This document shows positions 31,812-43,778 of a stretch of 64,000 nucleotides of DNA, piece after piece (the stretch's first letter is position 1; each line of letters begins with the position of its first letter). The notes under the pieces are model-generated. The model was not told the DNA's origin, made no database searches, and saw nothing but the letters and a program-made list of their open reading frames with translations. The stretch is from Caenibius sp. WL (lineage in GTDB: Bacteria; Pseudomonadota; Alphaproteobacteria; Sphingomonadales; Sphingomonadaceae): the NCBI RefSeq assembly GCF_019803445.1, contig NZ_CP081844.1:3389344-3453343 (forward strand). The letters are read 5' to 3'. The position numbers and the translations under genes are program-made.

Positions 31812-31957
31812 TCCCGCCTTATCTGGCGCTTGCGCCCATCAGGTTGACACAGTTGACACGGTTCTGACGCCTCCGCCCCGCAGGAGCACGCGCCAACGGA
31901 AACGGGCGGCGTGATCCGTCATCACACCGCCCGCCTGGGAAGCCTTGACCGGCCGGA

Positions 31958-33334
31958 TCAGGTCTGGAGATCGTCGACGATTTCGACCACCTTTTCGCTG
32001 CTCTTGCGCGGACGGTTGGCCACGCGCGGCTTTTCGAAGCTGGTCAGAACCGGCGCATCGCGGCTGTAGAGGTCGGCAAAGGTCGACAGCTTGCCGTTGA
32101 TGTCCTGCGCCATGGTGAAATAGGTGATGTACACCGGCACGTGCTTGGTCATCGGCACGCGGGTGTATTCCTTCGACTTGGAAATCGCGACCGCCTGTTC
32201 CGCCGACGCGCCGCCGCCGATGATGGCCATCGTCATCGCCATTTCCAGCGCCCGCTCGGTCCGGATGCACCCATGGCTGAGCGCGCGGCTTGCCTGATTG
32301 AACAGATTGCGGTTGGGCGTGTCATGCAGGAAGATCGCGTGCGGATTGGGCATGTCGAGCTTGACCAGACCCAGCGAATTGTTGGGCCCGGGCTGCTGCA
32401 CCACGGAAACGTACCCGTTCGCCCCCCGCGTCACCTTGTAGCCTTGCGCGCGGGCGGAACCCGGATTGGCGAGCAGACGCGCGCCCAGCCCTTCGCCTTT
32501 CACGATGCTCTGCGGCACGGTCCAGGTCGGGTTGAAAATCACCCCTTCGACTGTTTCCGCCAGTTGCGGGGTCGCCGTTTTGCCCGGCTTGCCCACGATC
32601 GTGCGATAAGTGCGGATGATCTTGTCGTTCACCGTCAGCCGGAGCTGCATTTCGGGCACGTTGGTGATGAGGTACTGCGAGCCGAGATCGCGCGAGAGCC
32701 AGCGCCAACGGTCCATATTGGCGCGGATCAGCGCACGCTTCCTGGTTTCGGCCTTGGGCGTGGCGGCCAATTCCTGCTTCAGGCGGGCGTAATCCGGGTG
32801 AGCGGGTGCGAGGCTGGCCAGCACCCCGGCCACATCGTTCGTGTCCAGCGCCCTGGTCATCAGCGCCGCCGTCGGCATGTCATCCGCATCGGAATCGACC
32901 ACGAACCACTGCACCCGCGCGCTCATCGGCGTGCGGCCGTCGCGCAGATCCTCCACCAGCCAGGCGAAGCTGGTGCTTGCCGCCTGATCGAGCGCGGGGC
33001 CCTTCCCCCCGGCAATCGCATCGCGCAGCACCTGCGGCTTGTAATCGGCGGGAATAAGCCCTTCCTGGCCGATCGTCTCGATCGCGGCGAGCAGCGCCTT
33101 GGCAGCGGCAACATTCCATTCCTGCACCACCGGTTGCACCGGGATCGCCGGCGCGGCGGCCGTTGCCGGGCCTGTGGCAGGCGCCGGGGCGGTGGGCGGC
33201 GCATCCTTCGCCGGCTTGGGCGCGATGGCCGGGGGCAGAATATTTTGCGGAGCAGGAGCCGATTGCGCAGCCACGGTGAGAGGTATTGCCAGCAGGGTAA
33301 GCCCGCCAAGCAGAGTGAACCGCTTAGTTATCAT
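31958..33334 (-). CDS. L,D-transpeptidase, YcbB/LdtD-like
   Basis: A 458-residue periplasmic enzyme from ATG 33334 (another ATG one codon earlier). Signal peptide: FTLLGGLTLLAIPLTVAAQ. A proline/alanine linker leads to a scaffold domain (AAKALLAAIETIGQEGLIPAD ... LRDGRTP) and the YkuD catalytic domain: MDRWRWLSRDLGSQYLITNV, FNPTWTVPQSIV, HAIFLHDTPNRNLFNQ and the active-site SHGCIRTERAL (Cys). This layout is that of the large LdtD-type enzymes making 3-3 cross-links. Ends 146 bp from the convergent smaller transpeptidase. Confidence 0.9.
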   Translation of the reverse strand: MITKRFTLLGGLTLLAIPLTVAAQSAPAPQNILPPAIAPKPAKDAPPTAPAPATGPATAAAPAIPVQPVVQEWNVAAAKALLAAIETIGQEGLIPADYKPQVLRDAIAGGKGPALDQAASTSFAWLVEDLRDGRTPMSARVQWFVVDSDADDMPTAALMTRALDTNDVAGVLASLAPAHPDYARLKQELAATPKAETRKRALIRANMDRWRWLSRDLGSQYLITNVPEMQLRLTVNDKIIRTYRTIVGKPGKTATPQLAETVEGVIFNPTWTVPQSIVKGEGLGARLLANPGSARAQGYKVTRGANGYVSVVQQPGPNNSLGLVKLDMPNPHAIFLHDTPNRNLFNQASRALSHGCIRTERALEMAMTMAIIGGGASAEQAVAISKSKEYTRVPMTKHVPVYITYFTMAQDINGKLSTFADLYSRDAPVLTSFEKPRVANRPRKSSEKVVEIVDDLQT

Positions 33335-33547
33335 CATCCTAAAATAGCCCCAGTTCCCGCAAGGTTTGGCCCGGAACTCGCGAAACCCGCGCACGTTCCG
33401 GATATCGGCGGCATAAATGCCTGTTTCACGCTGTTTCATCAAGCATTGCGGATGACTCCATCGTGAATGAAATTCCGGTGCCATGGCGAAGGGCGCCAGC
33501 GCATCGCCGGGGATGACGCCGGGGCCCTGCCGTGCTTAACCGTTCGC

Positions 33548-34432
33548 ATGTCCGCGACCCGCCTGTATCCACCCGTTCTCATCGCGGCTGTGGGTATTGC
33601 GCTGTTTTCGCTGATGGATGCGTTGATGAAACACGCTTCCATCATGATCGGGGCTTACAGCGCGCTGCTGATTCGCTCGCTGATCGGCACGCTGATCCTC
33701 CTGCCTTTCTACCGCGCGCGGCAGAGCGAATGGCCGCGGGGGGAACGGCTGCGCATCCATATCCTGCGCGGCGCGGTGAGTTGCGGCATGGCCTTCCTGT
33801 TCTTCCATGCACTGACTCTGCTGCCGATTGCCGAAGCGATTGCGCTGTCGTTCATCGCGCCGCTGATCGCGCTCTATCTCGCGGCGGCCACGCTGGGGGA
33901 ACGAATCGGCCGCAAGGCGATCATCGCTTCGCTGCTCGGCCTGATCGGCGTGGCCGCGATCACCGTGGGGCGGCTCCATGGCGACGTCACCGGCTGGCAA
34001 TCGGTGGAAGGGATCGTCTCAGTGCTGGTGTCCGCGCTGCTCTATGCATGGAATCTGGTGTTGCAGCGGCGAATCGCGCAGATCGCGCCGCCGGCCGAAG
34101 TGGCGCTGTCGCAGCACGCCATGGCTGCGCTCCTGCTGATGCTGGCGGCCCCATGGCTGCTGCATCTGCCGGGCTGGGGCGAACTGGGCATACTGGCGCT
34201 GGCCGCCGTGCTGGCCACTATCTCGCTGATGCTGCTCGCTTCGGCCTATGGCCGGGCGGAAACGCATATCCTGGTGCCGATGGAATACAGCGGCTTCCTG
34301 TGGGCCGCCTTGTTCGGCTGGCTGTTCTTCGCGGAAAAGCTCACCCTGCCCACCTTGCTGGGTGGTGTGTTGATCGTGATCGGCTGCCTGATCGCGGCGC
34401 CCGGCCGCGAACCGGAACAGGTTGCCGTTTAA
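33548..34432 (+). CDS. EamA/DMT-family transporter
   Basis: A 294-residue protein from ATG 33548 with ten predicted helices in two EamA repeats (LIAAVGIALFSLMDALMKHA; GIVSVLVSALLYAWNLVLQR) and PMEYSGFLWAALFGWLFFAE as the late conserved helix. Probable exporter, substrate unknown; it is not closely similar to the one at 29202-30119. Its stop TAA overlaps the stop of the convergent small gene at 34429. Confidence 0.88.
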   Translation: MSATRLYPPVLIAAVGIALFSLMDALMKHASIMIGAYSALLIRSLIGTLILLPFYRARQSEWPRGERLRIHILRGAVSCGMAFLFFHALTLLPIAEAIALSFIAPLIALYLAAATLGERIGRKAIIASLLGLIGVAAITVGRLHGDVTGWQSVEGIVSVLVSALLYAWNLVLQRRIAQIAPPAEVALSQHAMAALLLMLAAPWLLHLPGWGELGILALAAVLATISLMLLASAYGRAETHILVPMEYSGFLWAALFGWLFFAEKLTLPTLLGGVLIVIGCLIAAPGREPEQVAV

Positions 34433-34590
34433 GGCGCGCTTTCCTCCGCCGCCGGAGTAGCCTGCTGCGCCGGCGCATGCGCGAACGCAATGGCTGCACC
34501 GAAGCATCCGATGACCGCCAAAATCGCCGCCGTAATGCCCGCACGCAAGGCGCGCGGCGAACCCGAGCGTGCTTCTGTCGTGGTTTCCAT
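34429..34590 (-). CDS. Small single-helix membrane protein (53 aa)
   Basis: A 53-residue frame with an excellent ribosome binding site (GGGAGGTGAT, 9 bases upstream of the ATG). Basic start METTTEARSGSPRALR, one membrane helix AGITAAILAVIGCFGAAIAF, then an Ala/Pro/Glu tail, probably periplasmic. Its TAA overlaps the converging transporter's TAA in the shared TTAA. No family recognised. Confidence 0.65.
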   Translation of the reverse strand: METTTEARSGSPRALRAGITAAILAVIGCFGAAIAFAHAPAQQATPAAEESAP

Positions 34591-34789
34591 GGGTCCGATC
34601 ACCTCCCTCATTCCCGGAACGGCCCGCTCCTTTCCTAGCGCAACTGCGCGATTACGCCAAGGTTCGATGCTCTTGCACCCTTGATTTTCTGAAGCAGAAC
34701 GCCCAAGCGCCTCGGCATCCAGGCTCACCTACAGTGTCCTTCGCGGCGGGGCGGGCCCACTTGTACATTCGAGGAAGGCAACGACACTT

Positions 34790-37459
<2,670 letters not shown>

Positions 37460-37481
37460 GGCTGAACACCTGAACGAATGG

Positions 37482-37509
37482 GGGGCGCTCCGGCAGGCCG
37501 GGGCGCCCC
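37482..37509 (+). terminator. Hairpin after acnA
   Basis: GGGGCGCTCCGG-cagg-CCGGGGCGCCCC, a 12-bp stem with one T-G pair and a 4-nt loop, 22 bases after the acnA stop. It has only a short TGTT tail, so termination may need Rho. Confidence 0.65.
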
Positions 37510-37571
37510 TGTTCACAACCAATTCAGGGCCGGACGCACAGCCTCATCCCTTGGTTTCAGGGGAGTTATCG

Positions 37572-38102
37572 ATGCGCAAGGCCCACCTTTTCCTCGCTCC
37601 GCTCGCTCTCGCCGCGGCCATACCGGCTTTCGCCCAGACGGCTGCGCCCGCCCGGTCGACGCAGAATCCCCAGATCGATTATACCGCGTTCGCCGCATTG
37701 GTCAGCGAACTGGGCCCCGTGCGCGAAGCGCGCCGCCTGCCGTGGGCGGAATTTGCCCGGGCGGCCCGCAGCGGTAATGCGCTGCTGCTCGATGCCCGAT
37801 CCGCCGATGCTTTCGCCCGCGGCCATCTGAAAGGCGCGGTCAACCTGCCGTTCACCGATTTCACCGCCGAAGCGCTGCGCGCGGTGGTGGGCGACGATCC
37901 GGCCCGGCCGATCTACATCTACTGTAACAACAATTTCAGCGACCACCGCCCGCCGGTGCCGCTGAAAAGCGCCCCGCTCGCGCTCAACATCCCCACGTTC
38001 ATCAATCTCCACGGCTATGGCTATCGCAATGTGTGGGAACTGGCCGATGTCATCGGTTCGGCGGACGCCGATGTCGCGTGGGAAAGCGCCGGTGCCAACT
38101 GA
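37572..38102 (+). CDS. Secreted rhodanese-like protein
   Basis: A 176-residue protein from ATG 37572 (AGGGGAG upstream) with a signal peptide HLFLAPLALAAAIPAFAQ. One rhodanese domain: LLLDARSADAFARGHLKGAVNLPF and the active-site strand IYIYCNNNFSDHRPPVP, where Cys is present but the loop is longer and more polar than in classical sulfurtransferases. It may act as a periplasmic sulfur or redox carrier; activity uncertain. Confidence 0.85.
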   Translation: MRKAHLFLAPLALAAAIPAFAQTAAPARSTQNPQIDYTAFAALVSELGPVREARRLPWAEFARAARSGNALLLDARSADAFARGHLKGAVNLPFTDFTAEALRAVVGDDPARPIYIYCNNNFSDHRPPVPLKSAPLALNIPTFINLHGYGYRNVWELADVIGSADADVAWESAGAN

Positions 38103-38182
38103 TGCAGCCCTGCCCCGGGCCGGTTGGCCGAAAAAGGCATGCATGGCGCCGCCCGCCCGAATAGGCTGGCCGCGTAAAGGAA

Positions 38183-38386
38183 ATGCGGCAAGGGTTGCCC
38201 CCTTCGCCGCCACGGCGGGCAGCCGCGTATGAGGGAGTAGCCGATCTGCGGGCTTTCTGGGAAATCATCTGGATGCTGGGCGGCGGCCTTCTCATGACCA
38301 TGGCGACCGTAGGGGCAACGATCGCGGGCCTGTGCGCGCTGACGATCGCGCTCGGCACGTTCTGGCTGCGGCGGCGCAAACGCTGA
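38183..38386 (+). CDS. Possible small membrane protein
   Basis: A frame of 67 codons with one strong helix (MLGGGLLMTMATVGATIAGLCALTIALGTF) and a positive tail WLRRRKR. The first 25 residues look like noise; a shorter start near 38273 is possible. AAAGGA lies immediately before ATG 38183, too close for good initiation. Confidence 0.35.
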   Translation: MRQGLPPSPPRRAAAYEGVADLRAFWEIIWMLGGGLLMTMATVGATIAGLCALTIALGTFWLRRRKR

Positions 38387-38519
38387 CGCCTGCGGACGCG
38401 AACCACCGCACCCCCATCGCTGATCGCGCAAAGCCCCCGCTTTCCGGCATTGGCAAAGCATCCGGCGCCCGATCCCGTGTATGCGAAAGGCGCTTGTATC
38501 GTTTACCGATACCTCCCCC

Positions 38520-38544
38520 GCTCAGCCTGAGCCTGTCGAAGGCC
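38520..38544. repeat. Extragenic repeat, copy 1
   Basis: GCTCAGCCTGAGCCTGTCGAAGGCC, nearly identical (2 differences) to 45449-45473. It contains the short dyad GCTCAG-CCTGAGC and is the kind of dispersed extragenic palindrome common in sphingomonads. The rest of 38387-38715 contains a small hairpin GTATCG/CGATAC and no gene. Confidence 0.6.
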
Positions 38545-38666
38545 ACGCGCCGAACGTGTGACTGGGCGCTTTTCAAAGCGGGAGACGCTGGTGCGTGCAG
38601 CCCCTTCGGCTGACTGTTTGCCCCAACCGCTCAGGCCGAACGGCGGCGTATTTGCAACCGCCATGC

Positions 38667-38692
38667 AAAAAGGGCGACCCCACGGCCGCCCT
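38667..38692 (-). terminator. Rho-independent terminator of the PEP-CTERM-like gene
   Basis: On the minus strand AGGGCGGCC-gtgg-GGTCGCCCT (one G-T pair) is followed by a T run (38667-38671 on the plus strand as AAAAA). It lies 24 bases after the stop at 38716. Confidence 0.75.
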
Positions 38693-38715
38693 CCCCTGTT
38701 GCCCCATTGGCCCGT

Positions 38716-39624
38716 TCAGATCGCCTGCCTGCGCCGCCAACCCCTGCGCCCGATCAGTGCCGCCACGGCCGTGCCGAACAGCAGCAGCATCGGCGGGGCC
38801 GGCACTTCCGTGCCCGACGAAGTCGAAGTCGTGGTGGTCGTCGCGCCATTGGATGTCGAACTGGTCGTGCTGGTGGTGCTCGTCGTGCTGGTCGTCACAT
38901 TGCCGGACGTGGTCGTGGTGCTGGTGGTGTTATTGCCCGAAGTGCTGGTGGTCGTGGTGTTGTTGCCCGAAGTCGTGGTCGTCGTGCTGGTGGTGTTGTT
39001 ACCCGACGTGGTGGTGGAGACATTGCCGGACGTCGTCGTGGTCGTCGTCGTCGTGCCGCCGCCATTCGAGCTGGAGCTGGAGGAACTGCTCGAACTGGAG
39101 GAAGACGAACTGCTGCTGGAGCTGCTGCTGCCCGAACTGCTAGTGGTGCCGTCGCTGCTGCTGCCACCCGTGGTCGTGGTGCTGACGATGTGGATGCTGC
39201 CGCTGCTGGACCCGCCGCCCCCGATGAAACCGCCGAAGAAGCCGCCGCCGAAACCGCCCCAGCCGCCGGACCCACCCATAATGACCGGATCACCGCCCCC
39301 GGCCCCGCCGGAGATCGGCTGCGCGGGCAATGGCGGTAGATAGGGAACCGGCGTCAGTGCCAGGGCATAGCAGGTCTTGCCATCGGGGCCGATCTGCTGG
39401 CCGGGGCCGCATTCCAGCGGCCGTTCGATCACGCGGCGAATCCGCTTCACCTGCTTGGGCGCGGGTTTCTTCTGCTTGACCAGACGCACGCGCTTGTCCT
39501 GCTTGATCGACTTGTAGCTGACATTCGCCGCCTGCGGTTCGGCCACATGCACCGCACCGCCGACAAGCAGCGTACCGCCCGCTGCTGCCGCCGCTAGTTT
39601 TGCAAGTGCGATCCTGACCGACAT
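38716..39624 (-). CDS. Ser/Thr-rich secreted protein with PEP-CTERM-like sorting signal
   Basis: A 302-residue protein. An N-terminal signal segment (IALAKLAAAAAGGTLLVGGA), a basic region with Cys residues near 72 and 85 (CGPGQQIGPDGKTC), a glycine-rich part, then a run of about 28 serines and a long Thr/Ser/Asn-Gly region built on repeats such as TTTSGNNTT. The C-terminus VPAPPMLLLFGTAVAALIGR plus RRGWRRR has the layout of a PEP-CTERM sorting signal (motif, helix, basic end), with VPAP instead of VPEP. Probably glycosylated and processed by an exosortase; no exosortase is in this window. The DNA is trinucleotide-repetitive. Confidence 0.75.
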   Translation of the reverse strand: MSVRIALAKLAAAAAGGTLLVGGAVHVAEPQAANVSYKSIKQDKRVRLVKQKKPAPKQVKRIRRVIERPLECGPGQQIGPDGKTCYALALTPVPYLPPLPAQPISGGAGGGDPVIMGGSGGWGGFGGGFFGGFIGGGGSSSGSIHIVSTTTTGGSSSDGTTSSSGSSSSSSSSSSSSSSSSSSSSSNGGGTTTTTTTTSGNVSTTTSGNNTTSTTTTTSGNNTTTTSTSGNNTTSTTTTSGNVTTSTTSTTSTTSSTSNGATTTTTSTSSGTEVPAPPMLLLFGTAVAALIGRRGWRRRQAI

Positions 39625-39872
39625 GCGCTTCGTACCTTCCCCAAAGGCTTGCTATGCCAGCTGAAGTCCAGACCGGCCGAGTTTCCAGTCACCACCGGCG
39701 CAGACGTATGAGGGAGCCGTCTCCACCGGTGGTGATTCCATCGCGCCGGGATGCCACGTTTTGCGGCGTCCGTGCGGGCTGAAAGCGAGCTGTCCCGATT
39801 TGGAACCGATTGAGGGAGAATGGTAAACGCGCATCGGGGCCCACGCCCGCATGGGGCGAATGGCGGGCGGCG

Positions 39873-40892
39873 CTAGTCGAACAGCCCCGACTGATCGCCC
39901 ACCGGCGGGGCCAGCCCCAGATGCTTCCAGCCGCGATCGTTCAGCATCCGTCCGCGCGCGGTGCGGGCGACGAGGCCGAGCTGGATCAGATAGGGTTCGA
40001 CCACTTCCTCCACCGTGTCGCGCGGTTCGGCGAGGCCCGCCGCCAGCGTTTCCACCCCCACCGGGCCGCCCTTGTAGATATCCGCGATCATCGTGAGATA
40101 GCGCCGGTCCATCGCATCGAGGCCAAGCGAATCGACTTCCAGCCGGGTCAGTGCTTCGTCGGCGATCCGCGCCGTCACCACATCGCTGCCCGCGACATGG
40201 GCGAAATCGCGCACCCGGCGCAGCAGGCGCCCCGCGACACGCGGCGTGCCGCGCGCGCGGCGGGCGATTTCCTGCGCCCCGCCCGGATCGATGCCCATCC
40301 CCAGCAGCCGCGCCCCGCGCGTGACCACGCTTTCCAGCTCGGGCACGGTATAGAAATTGAGCCGGACGGGAATGCCGAACCGGTCGCGCAGCGGCGTGGT
40401 CAGCAGCCCCTGCCGGGTGGTCGCCCCGACCAGCGTGAACGGCGGCAGATCGATCCGCACCGAACGGGCCGAGGGCCCTTCCCCGATAATGAGATCGAGC
40501 GCACGGTCCTCCATCGCCGGATAGAGCACTTCCTCCACCACCGGATTGAGCCGGTGAATTTCGTCGATGAACAGCACGTCATGCGGTTCGAGATTGGTCA
40601 GCAGCGCCGCCAGATCGCCCGCCTTGGCGATCACCGGGCCGCTGGTGGCGCGAAAGCCGACGCCCAGTTCCTTGGCCACGATCTGCGCCAGCGTGGTCTT
40701 GCCGAGGCCCGGCGGGCCGAAAAACAGCACATGATCCATTGCTTCCCCGCGCGAACGGGCGCTCTCGATAAACACGCGCAGATTGTCCCGCGCGGCCGCC
40801 TGTCCGACGAATTCGGTCAGCGACTTGGGCCGCAGGGCGGCGTCCTGATCCTCGATCTGGCGGTGCGCGGAAAGGATGGGGTTGTCGGTCAT
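39873..40892 (-). CDS. ruvB: Holliday junction branch migration helicase RuvB
   Basis: A 339-residue AAA+ motor of RuvAB. Opening [20 protein letters not shown], Walker [14 protein letters not shown], Walker [13 protein letters not shown], sensor 1 [12 protein letters not shown] and the C-terminal winged helix ([20 protein letters not shown]). Follows ruvA by 70 bp on the minus strand. ruvC is not present in this window. Confidence 0.97.
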   Translation of the reverse strand: MTDNPILSAHRQIEDQDAALRPKSLTEFVGQAAARDNLRVFIESARSRGEAMDHVLFFGPPGLGKTTLAQIVAKELGVGFRATSGPVIAKAGDLAALLTNLEPHDVLFIDEIHRLNPVVEEVLYPAMEDRALDLIIGEGPSARSVRIDLPPFTLVGATTRQGLLTTPLRDRFGIPVRLNFYTVPELESVVTRGARLLGMGIDPGGAQEIARRARGTPRVAGRLLRRVRDFAHVAGSDVVTARIADEALTRLEVDSLGLDAMDRRYLTMIADIYKGGPVGVETLAAGLAEPRDTVEEVVEPYLIQLGLVARTARGRMLNDRGWKHLGLAPPVGDQSGLFD

Positions 40893-40962
40893 TCTCCAAT
40901 CCCCAATGCATTGGGATAGATGGATGCTGAAACAAGTTCAGCATGACGGATAGCAGCAACCA

Positions 40963-41580
40963 TCACCCCGCCGCCCTCTTCAACGCCACGCGCACGAGGT
41001 CGTTCAGCCCCGCGTCCTCGCCCAGTTCGCCCTGCGCGTGAGCGACGGCGGAGGCCGCCACGGCCGGTTTGAACCCAAGGTTTTCGAGCGCGGAGACGGC
41101 ATCGGCGCTGGCGGAGCCGGCCTGATGGATCACCATGCCGCCCATGGCAGCGCCGCCAAGCGCGCCGCCGCCGGGCATGCCGCCCGCCTTTTCCTTCAAT
41201 TCGTTGACGATCCGGCCCGCCAGTTTCGGCCCCACGCCGTTGGCCCGCGCCACCATCGCCGCATCGCCCGCCGCGCAGGCCGCGCGCAGTTCATCGGCCG
41301 ACAGCGCAGAGAGGATCGCCAGTGCGACTTTGCTGCCCACGCCCTGCACCAGAGTCAGCAGGCGGAACCAGTCCCGTTCCGCACTGGTGGCGAAGCCGAG
41401 CAAACGCATGTCGTTTTCCGACACCTGCAGATCGGTGAACACCGTCACCCCTTCGCCCACATTGCCGAGCGCCGAGAGCGTGCGCGCCGAGCAATGGACG
41501 AGATAGCCCACCCCCTGCACGTCGATAATCGCCCAGTCGGTTCCGGTTTCGTCCAGCAGGCCCTTGAGCTTGGCAATCAT
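40963..41580 (-). CDS. ruvA: Holliday junction branch migration complex subunit RuvA
   Basis: A 205-residue RuvA that tetramerises on the four-way junction and loads RuvB. N-terminal OB fold [20 protein letters not shown]; two HhH motifs [18 protein letters not shown] and [19 protein letters not shown]; flexible Gly-rich linker; domain [23 protein letters not shown] which binds RuvB. ATG 41580 gives a standard start. It is divergent from aroC. Confidence 0.96.
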   Translation of the reverse strand: MIAKLKGLLDETGTDWAIIDVQGVGYLVHCSARTLSALGNVGEGVTVFTDLQVSENDMRLLGFATSAERDWFRLLTLVQGVGSKVALAILSALSADELRAACAAGDAAMVARANGVGPKLAGRIVNELKEKAGGMPGGGALGGAAMGGMVIHQAGSASADAVSALENLGFKPAVAASAVAHAQGELGEDAGLNDLVRVALKRAAG

Positions 41581-41734
41581 GGGAAGCGCCTCATGGTCAT
41601 GTTCTGTTCCTGCCCCAGTAGCGGGCATTTTACCAGAGGGCTTGGCGCGAAATCCCCGCCGCCGTGGCCACCGCCCCGCCACCCCATGCGGTTTGGGCGT
41701 GGACATACGGCGATTTTCCGACAATAGCGCCGCC

Positions 41735-42805
41735 ATGAGCGTGAACACATTCGGCCGCGTCCTTCGCTTTACGACCTGGGGAGAAAGCCATGGCCCCGCC
41801 CTGGGCGCCGTGGTGGACGGCTGCCCGCCAGGCCTCGCCATCGACGAGAGCCTGATCCAGCCCTTCCTCGATGCGCGCCGTCCCGGCCAGTCGCGCTTCA
41901 CCACACAGCGGCAGGAACCCGATCAGGTTCGCATTCTGTCGGGCACGTTCGAAGGCCGAACCACCGGCACGCCGATCAGCCTGATGATCGAGAATGTCGA
42001 TCAGCGGTCCAAGGATTATTCCGAAGTGGCCAAGGCCTATCGCCCCGGCCATGCGGACTATGCCTATGACGCCAAGTACGGCTTGCGCGATTATCGCGGC
42101 GGCGGGCGCAGCAGCGCGCGCGAAACCGCCGCGCGCGTGGCCGCAGGCGGCGTCGCCCGCCTGATCGTGCCCGAAGTGCGGATCGTGGCCTACGTCAGTG
42201 AAATCGGCGGCGATGCGATCGACCGCGCCGCGATCGATTTCGCCGAAATCGGCAAAAACCCGTTCTTTTGCCCCGATCCGGCGGCGGCGGCGCGGTGGGA
42301 AGTGCTGGTCGATGCCGCGCGCAAGGCCGGTTCCTCATTGGGCGCGGTGGTGGAATGCGTGGCAACGGGCGTTCCCGCAGGCTGGGGGGCCCCGCTCTAT
42401 GGCAAGCTCGACGCCGATCTCGCCGCCGCGATGATGGGGATCAACGCGGTGAAAGGCGTGGAAATCGGTGACGGATTCGACGCCGCGCGGCTGACCGGCG
42501 AACAGAACGCCGACCGGATGCGCCCCGGCGCGGACGGCAAGCCGCAGTTCCTCGACAATCATGCCGGCGGCATCGCGGGCGGCATTTCCACCGGGCAGCC
42601 CGTCACGGTGCGGGTGGCCTTCAAGCCGACCAGTTCGATCCTGACGCCGGTGGAAACGATCACCCGCGATGGCGAGGCATCGGAAATCTTCACCCGGGGC
42701 CGCCACGATCCCTGCGTCGGCATTCGCGGCGTGCCGGTGGTCGAAGCGATGATGGCGCTGGTGCTGGCCGATCACAAGCTGCTCCACCGCGCGCAGTGCG
42801 GGTGA
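41735..42805 (+). CDS. aroC: Chorismate synthase
   Basis: A 356-residue enzyme making chorismate from EPSP with reduced FMN, last step of the shikimate pathway. Signatures: [20 protein letters not shown], the FMN loop [40 protein letters not shown] and [20 protein letters not shown] 41735. Together with pheA in the window it feeds phenylalanine synthesis. Confidence 0.97.
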   Translation: MSVNTFGRVLRFTTWGESHGPALGAVVDGCPPGLAIDESLIQPFLDARRPGQSRFTTQRQEPDQVRILSGTFEGRTTGTPISLMIENVDQRSKDYSEVAKAYRPGHADYAYDAKYGLRDYRGGGRSSARETAARVAAGGVARLIVPEVRIVAYVSEIGGDAIDRAAIDFAEIGKNPFFCPDPAAAARWEVLVDAARKAGSSLGAVVECVATGVPAGWGAPLYGKLDADLAAAMMGINAVKGVEIGDGFDAARLTGEQNADRMRPGADGKPQFLDNHAGGIAGGISTGQPVTVRVAFKPTSSILTPVETITRDGEASEIFTRGRHDPCVGIRGVPVVEAMMALVLADHKLLHRAQCG

Positions 42806-42829
42806 CACGCCTCTAACGGAAGATACCTA

Positions 42830-42855
42830 GTCATTCCCGCGCAGGCGGGAATGAC
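42830..42855. terminator. Hairpin after aroC (extragenic palindrome)
   Basis: GTCATTCCCGC-gcag-GCGGGAATGAC, a perfect 11-bp stem 24 bases after the aroC stop. The sequence is of the 'TCATTCCCGC-GCGGGAATGA' type found as dispersed repeats in many proteobacteria; it probably serves as terminator or mRNA stabiliser. Confidence 0.65.
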
Positions 42856-42894
42856 GAGTATGGGCGCATTAACGCCCCCTATCGCCACGATAGC

Positions 42895-43000
42895 GTATCG
42901 ATCATTCGATACAGGCTTTCCCGGCCGCCTGCGCCTTTGCGCACGCGCATTGATTTATCGCAAAAATCGATCTTTCTCGACTGATTGATTTACTCAATCA
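42895..43000 (+). promoter_or_regulatory. ahpC upstream region with two dyads
   Basis: Two inverted repeats lie 90-195 bases before ahpC: GTATCGA-tcat-TCGATAC (42895-42912) and TGATTGA-tttac-TCAATCA (42982-43000), in an AT-rich stretch. Peroxide genes are usually driven by OxyR, which binds four spaced ATAG-type half sites; ATAG at 42890-42893 fits loosely. Regulator identity is unproven. Confidence 0.4.
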
Positions 43001-43089
43001 AACTTATCGGCATTTACCGCTTGGGTTTGGAGGCCGCAGGGCCTATTTGGGGCACACCGAATTTCAATCCAAAAACGACGGAGCACACG

Positions 43090-43656
43090 ATGGGTATTAT
43101 CGGAACCGAGATCAAGCCGTTCAACGCGACGGCCTTCCAGGAAGGCAAGGGTTTCTTCGACGTCAACGAAGGCGACGTGAAGGGCAAGTGGGCCGTTTTC
43201 TTCTTCTACCCCGCCGATTTCACGTTCGTCTGCCCGACCGAACTGGAAGACATGGCCGACCAGTACAGCGAACTCCAGGGCATGGATGTGGAAGTCTATG
43301 CCGTGTCGACCGACACGCATTTCAGCCACAAGGCCTGGCACGACAGCAGCCCGGCGATCAGCAAGATCAAGTTCCCGATGCTCGGCGATCAGCTTCACAC
43401 GATCTCGAACAACTTCGGCGTGCTGCGTGAATCGATGGGCCTGTCCGACCGCGCGACGTTCGTGGTCGATCCCGACGGCGTGATCCAGGTCATGGAAATC
43501 ACCTGCGAAGGCGTTGGCCGCAACGCGTCGGAATTGGTCCGCAAGATCAAGGCCGCCCAGTATGTCCGCGCGCACCCCGGCCAGGTCTGCCCGGCGAAGT
43601 GGGAAGAAGGTTCCGAAACCCTCGCCCCGTCGCTGGATCTCGTCGGCAAGATCTGA
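43090..43656 (+). CDS. ahpC: Alkyl hydroperoxide reductase subunit C (2-Cys peroxiredoxin)
   Basis: A 188-residue typical 2-Cys peroxiredoxin that reduces H2O2 and organic peroxides. Peroxidatic Cys48 in [11 protein letters not shown]; resolving Cys near 167 in [12 protein letters not shown](D/N)-type region and C-terminal YF-type tail are in the usual place. It is reduced by AhpF, encoded 122 bp downstream. Confidence 0.97.
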   Translation: MGIIGTEIKPFNATAFQEGKGFFDVNEGDVKGKWAVFFFYPADFTFVCPTELEDMADQYSELQGMDVEVYAVSTDTHFSHKAWHDSSPAISKIKFPMLGDQLHTISNNFGVLRESMGLSDRATFVVDPDGVIQVMEITCEGVGRNASELVRKIKAAQYVRAHPGQVCPAKWEEGSETLAPSLDLVGKI

Positions 43657-43675
43657 TCCCCGGATCACCTGCCCA

Positions 43676-43743
43676 ACTGCCCGCCCCGCGCGGGCAGTCT
43701 CGGCGGCCCGGGGCTACCACATCCCTCAGCCCCGGGCCGTTTT
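43676..43743 (+). terminator. Two hairpins between ahpC and ahpF
   Basis: First stem: ACTGCCCGC-cccgc-GCGGGCAGT (43676-43698, 9 bp). Second: CGGCCCGGGGCT-12 nt-AGCCCCGGGCCG followed by TTTT (43704-43743, 12 bp). The second is a good Rho-independent terminator and would reduce read-through into ahpF, matching the higher need for AhpC. Confidence 0.75.
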
Positions 43744-43778
43744 GCGTCCGCCATCCGTAACAATTCAGGAAAGATGTC

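Noticed and set aside
38800..39150. Repeat array that could look like CRISPR
   Set aside because: The repeats are in-frame Thr/Ser/Asn-Gly codons of a single coding region with no unique spacers and no cas genes.
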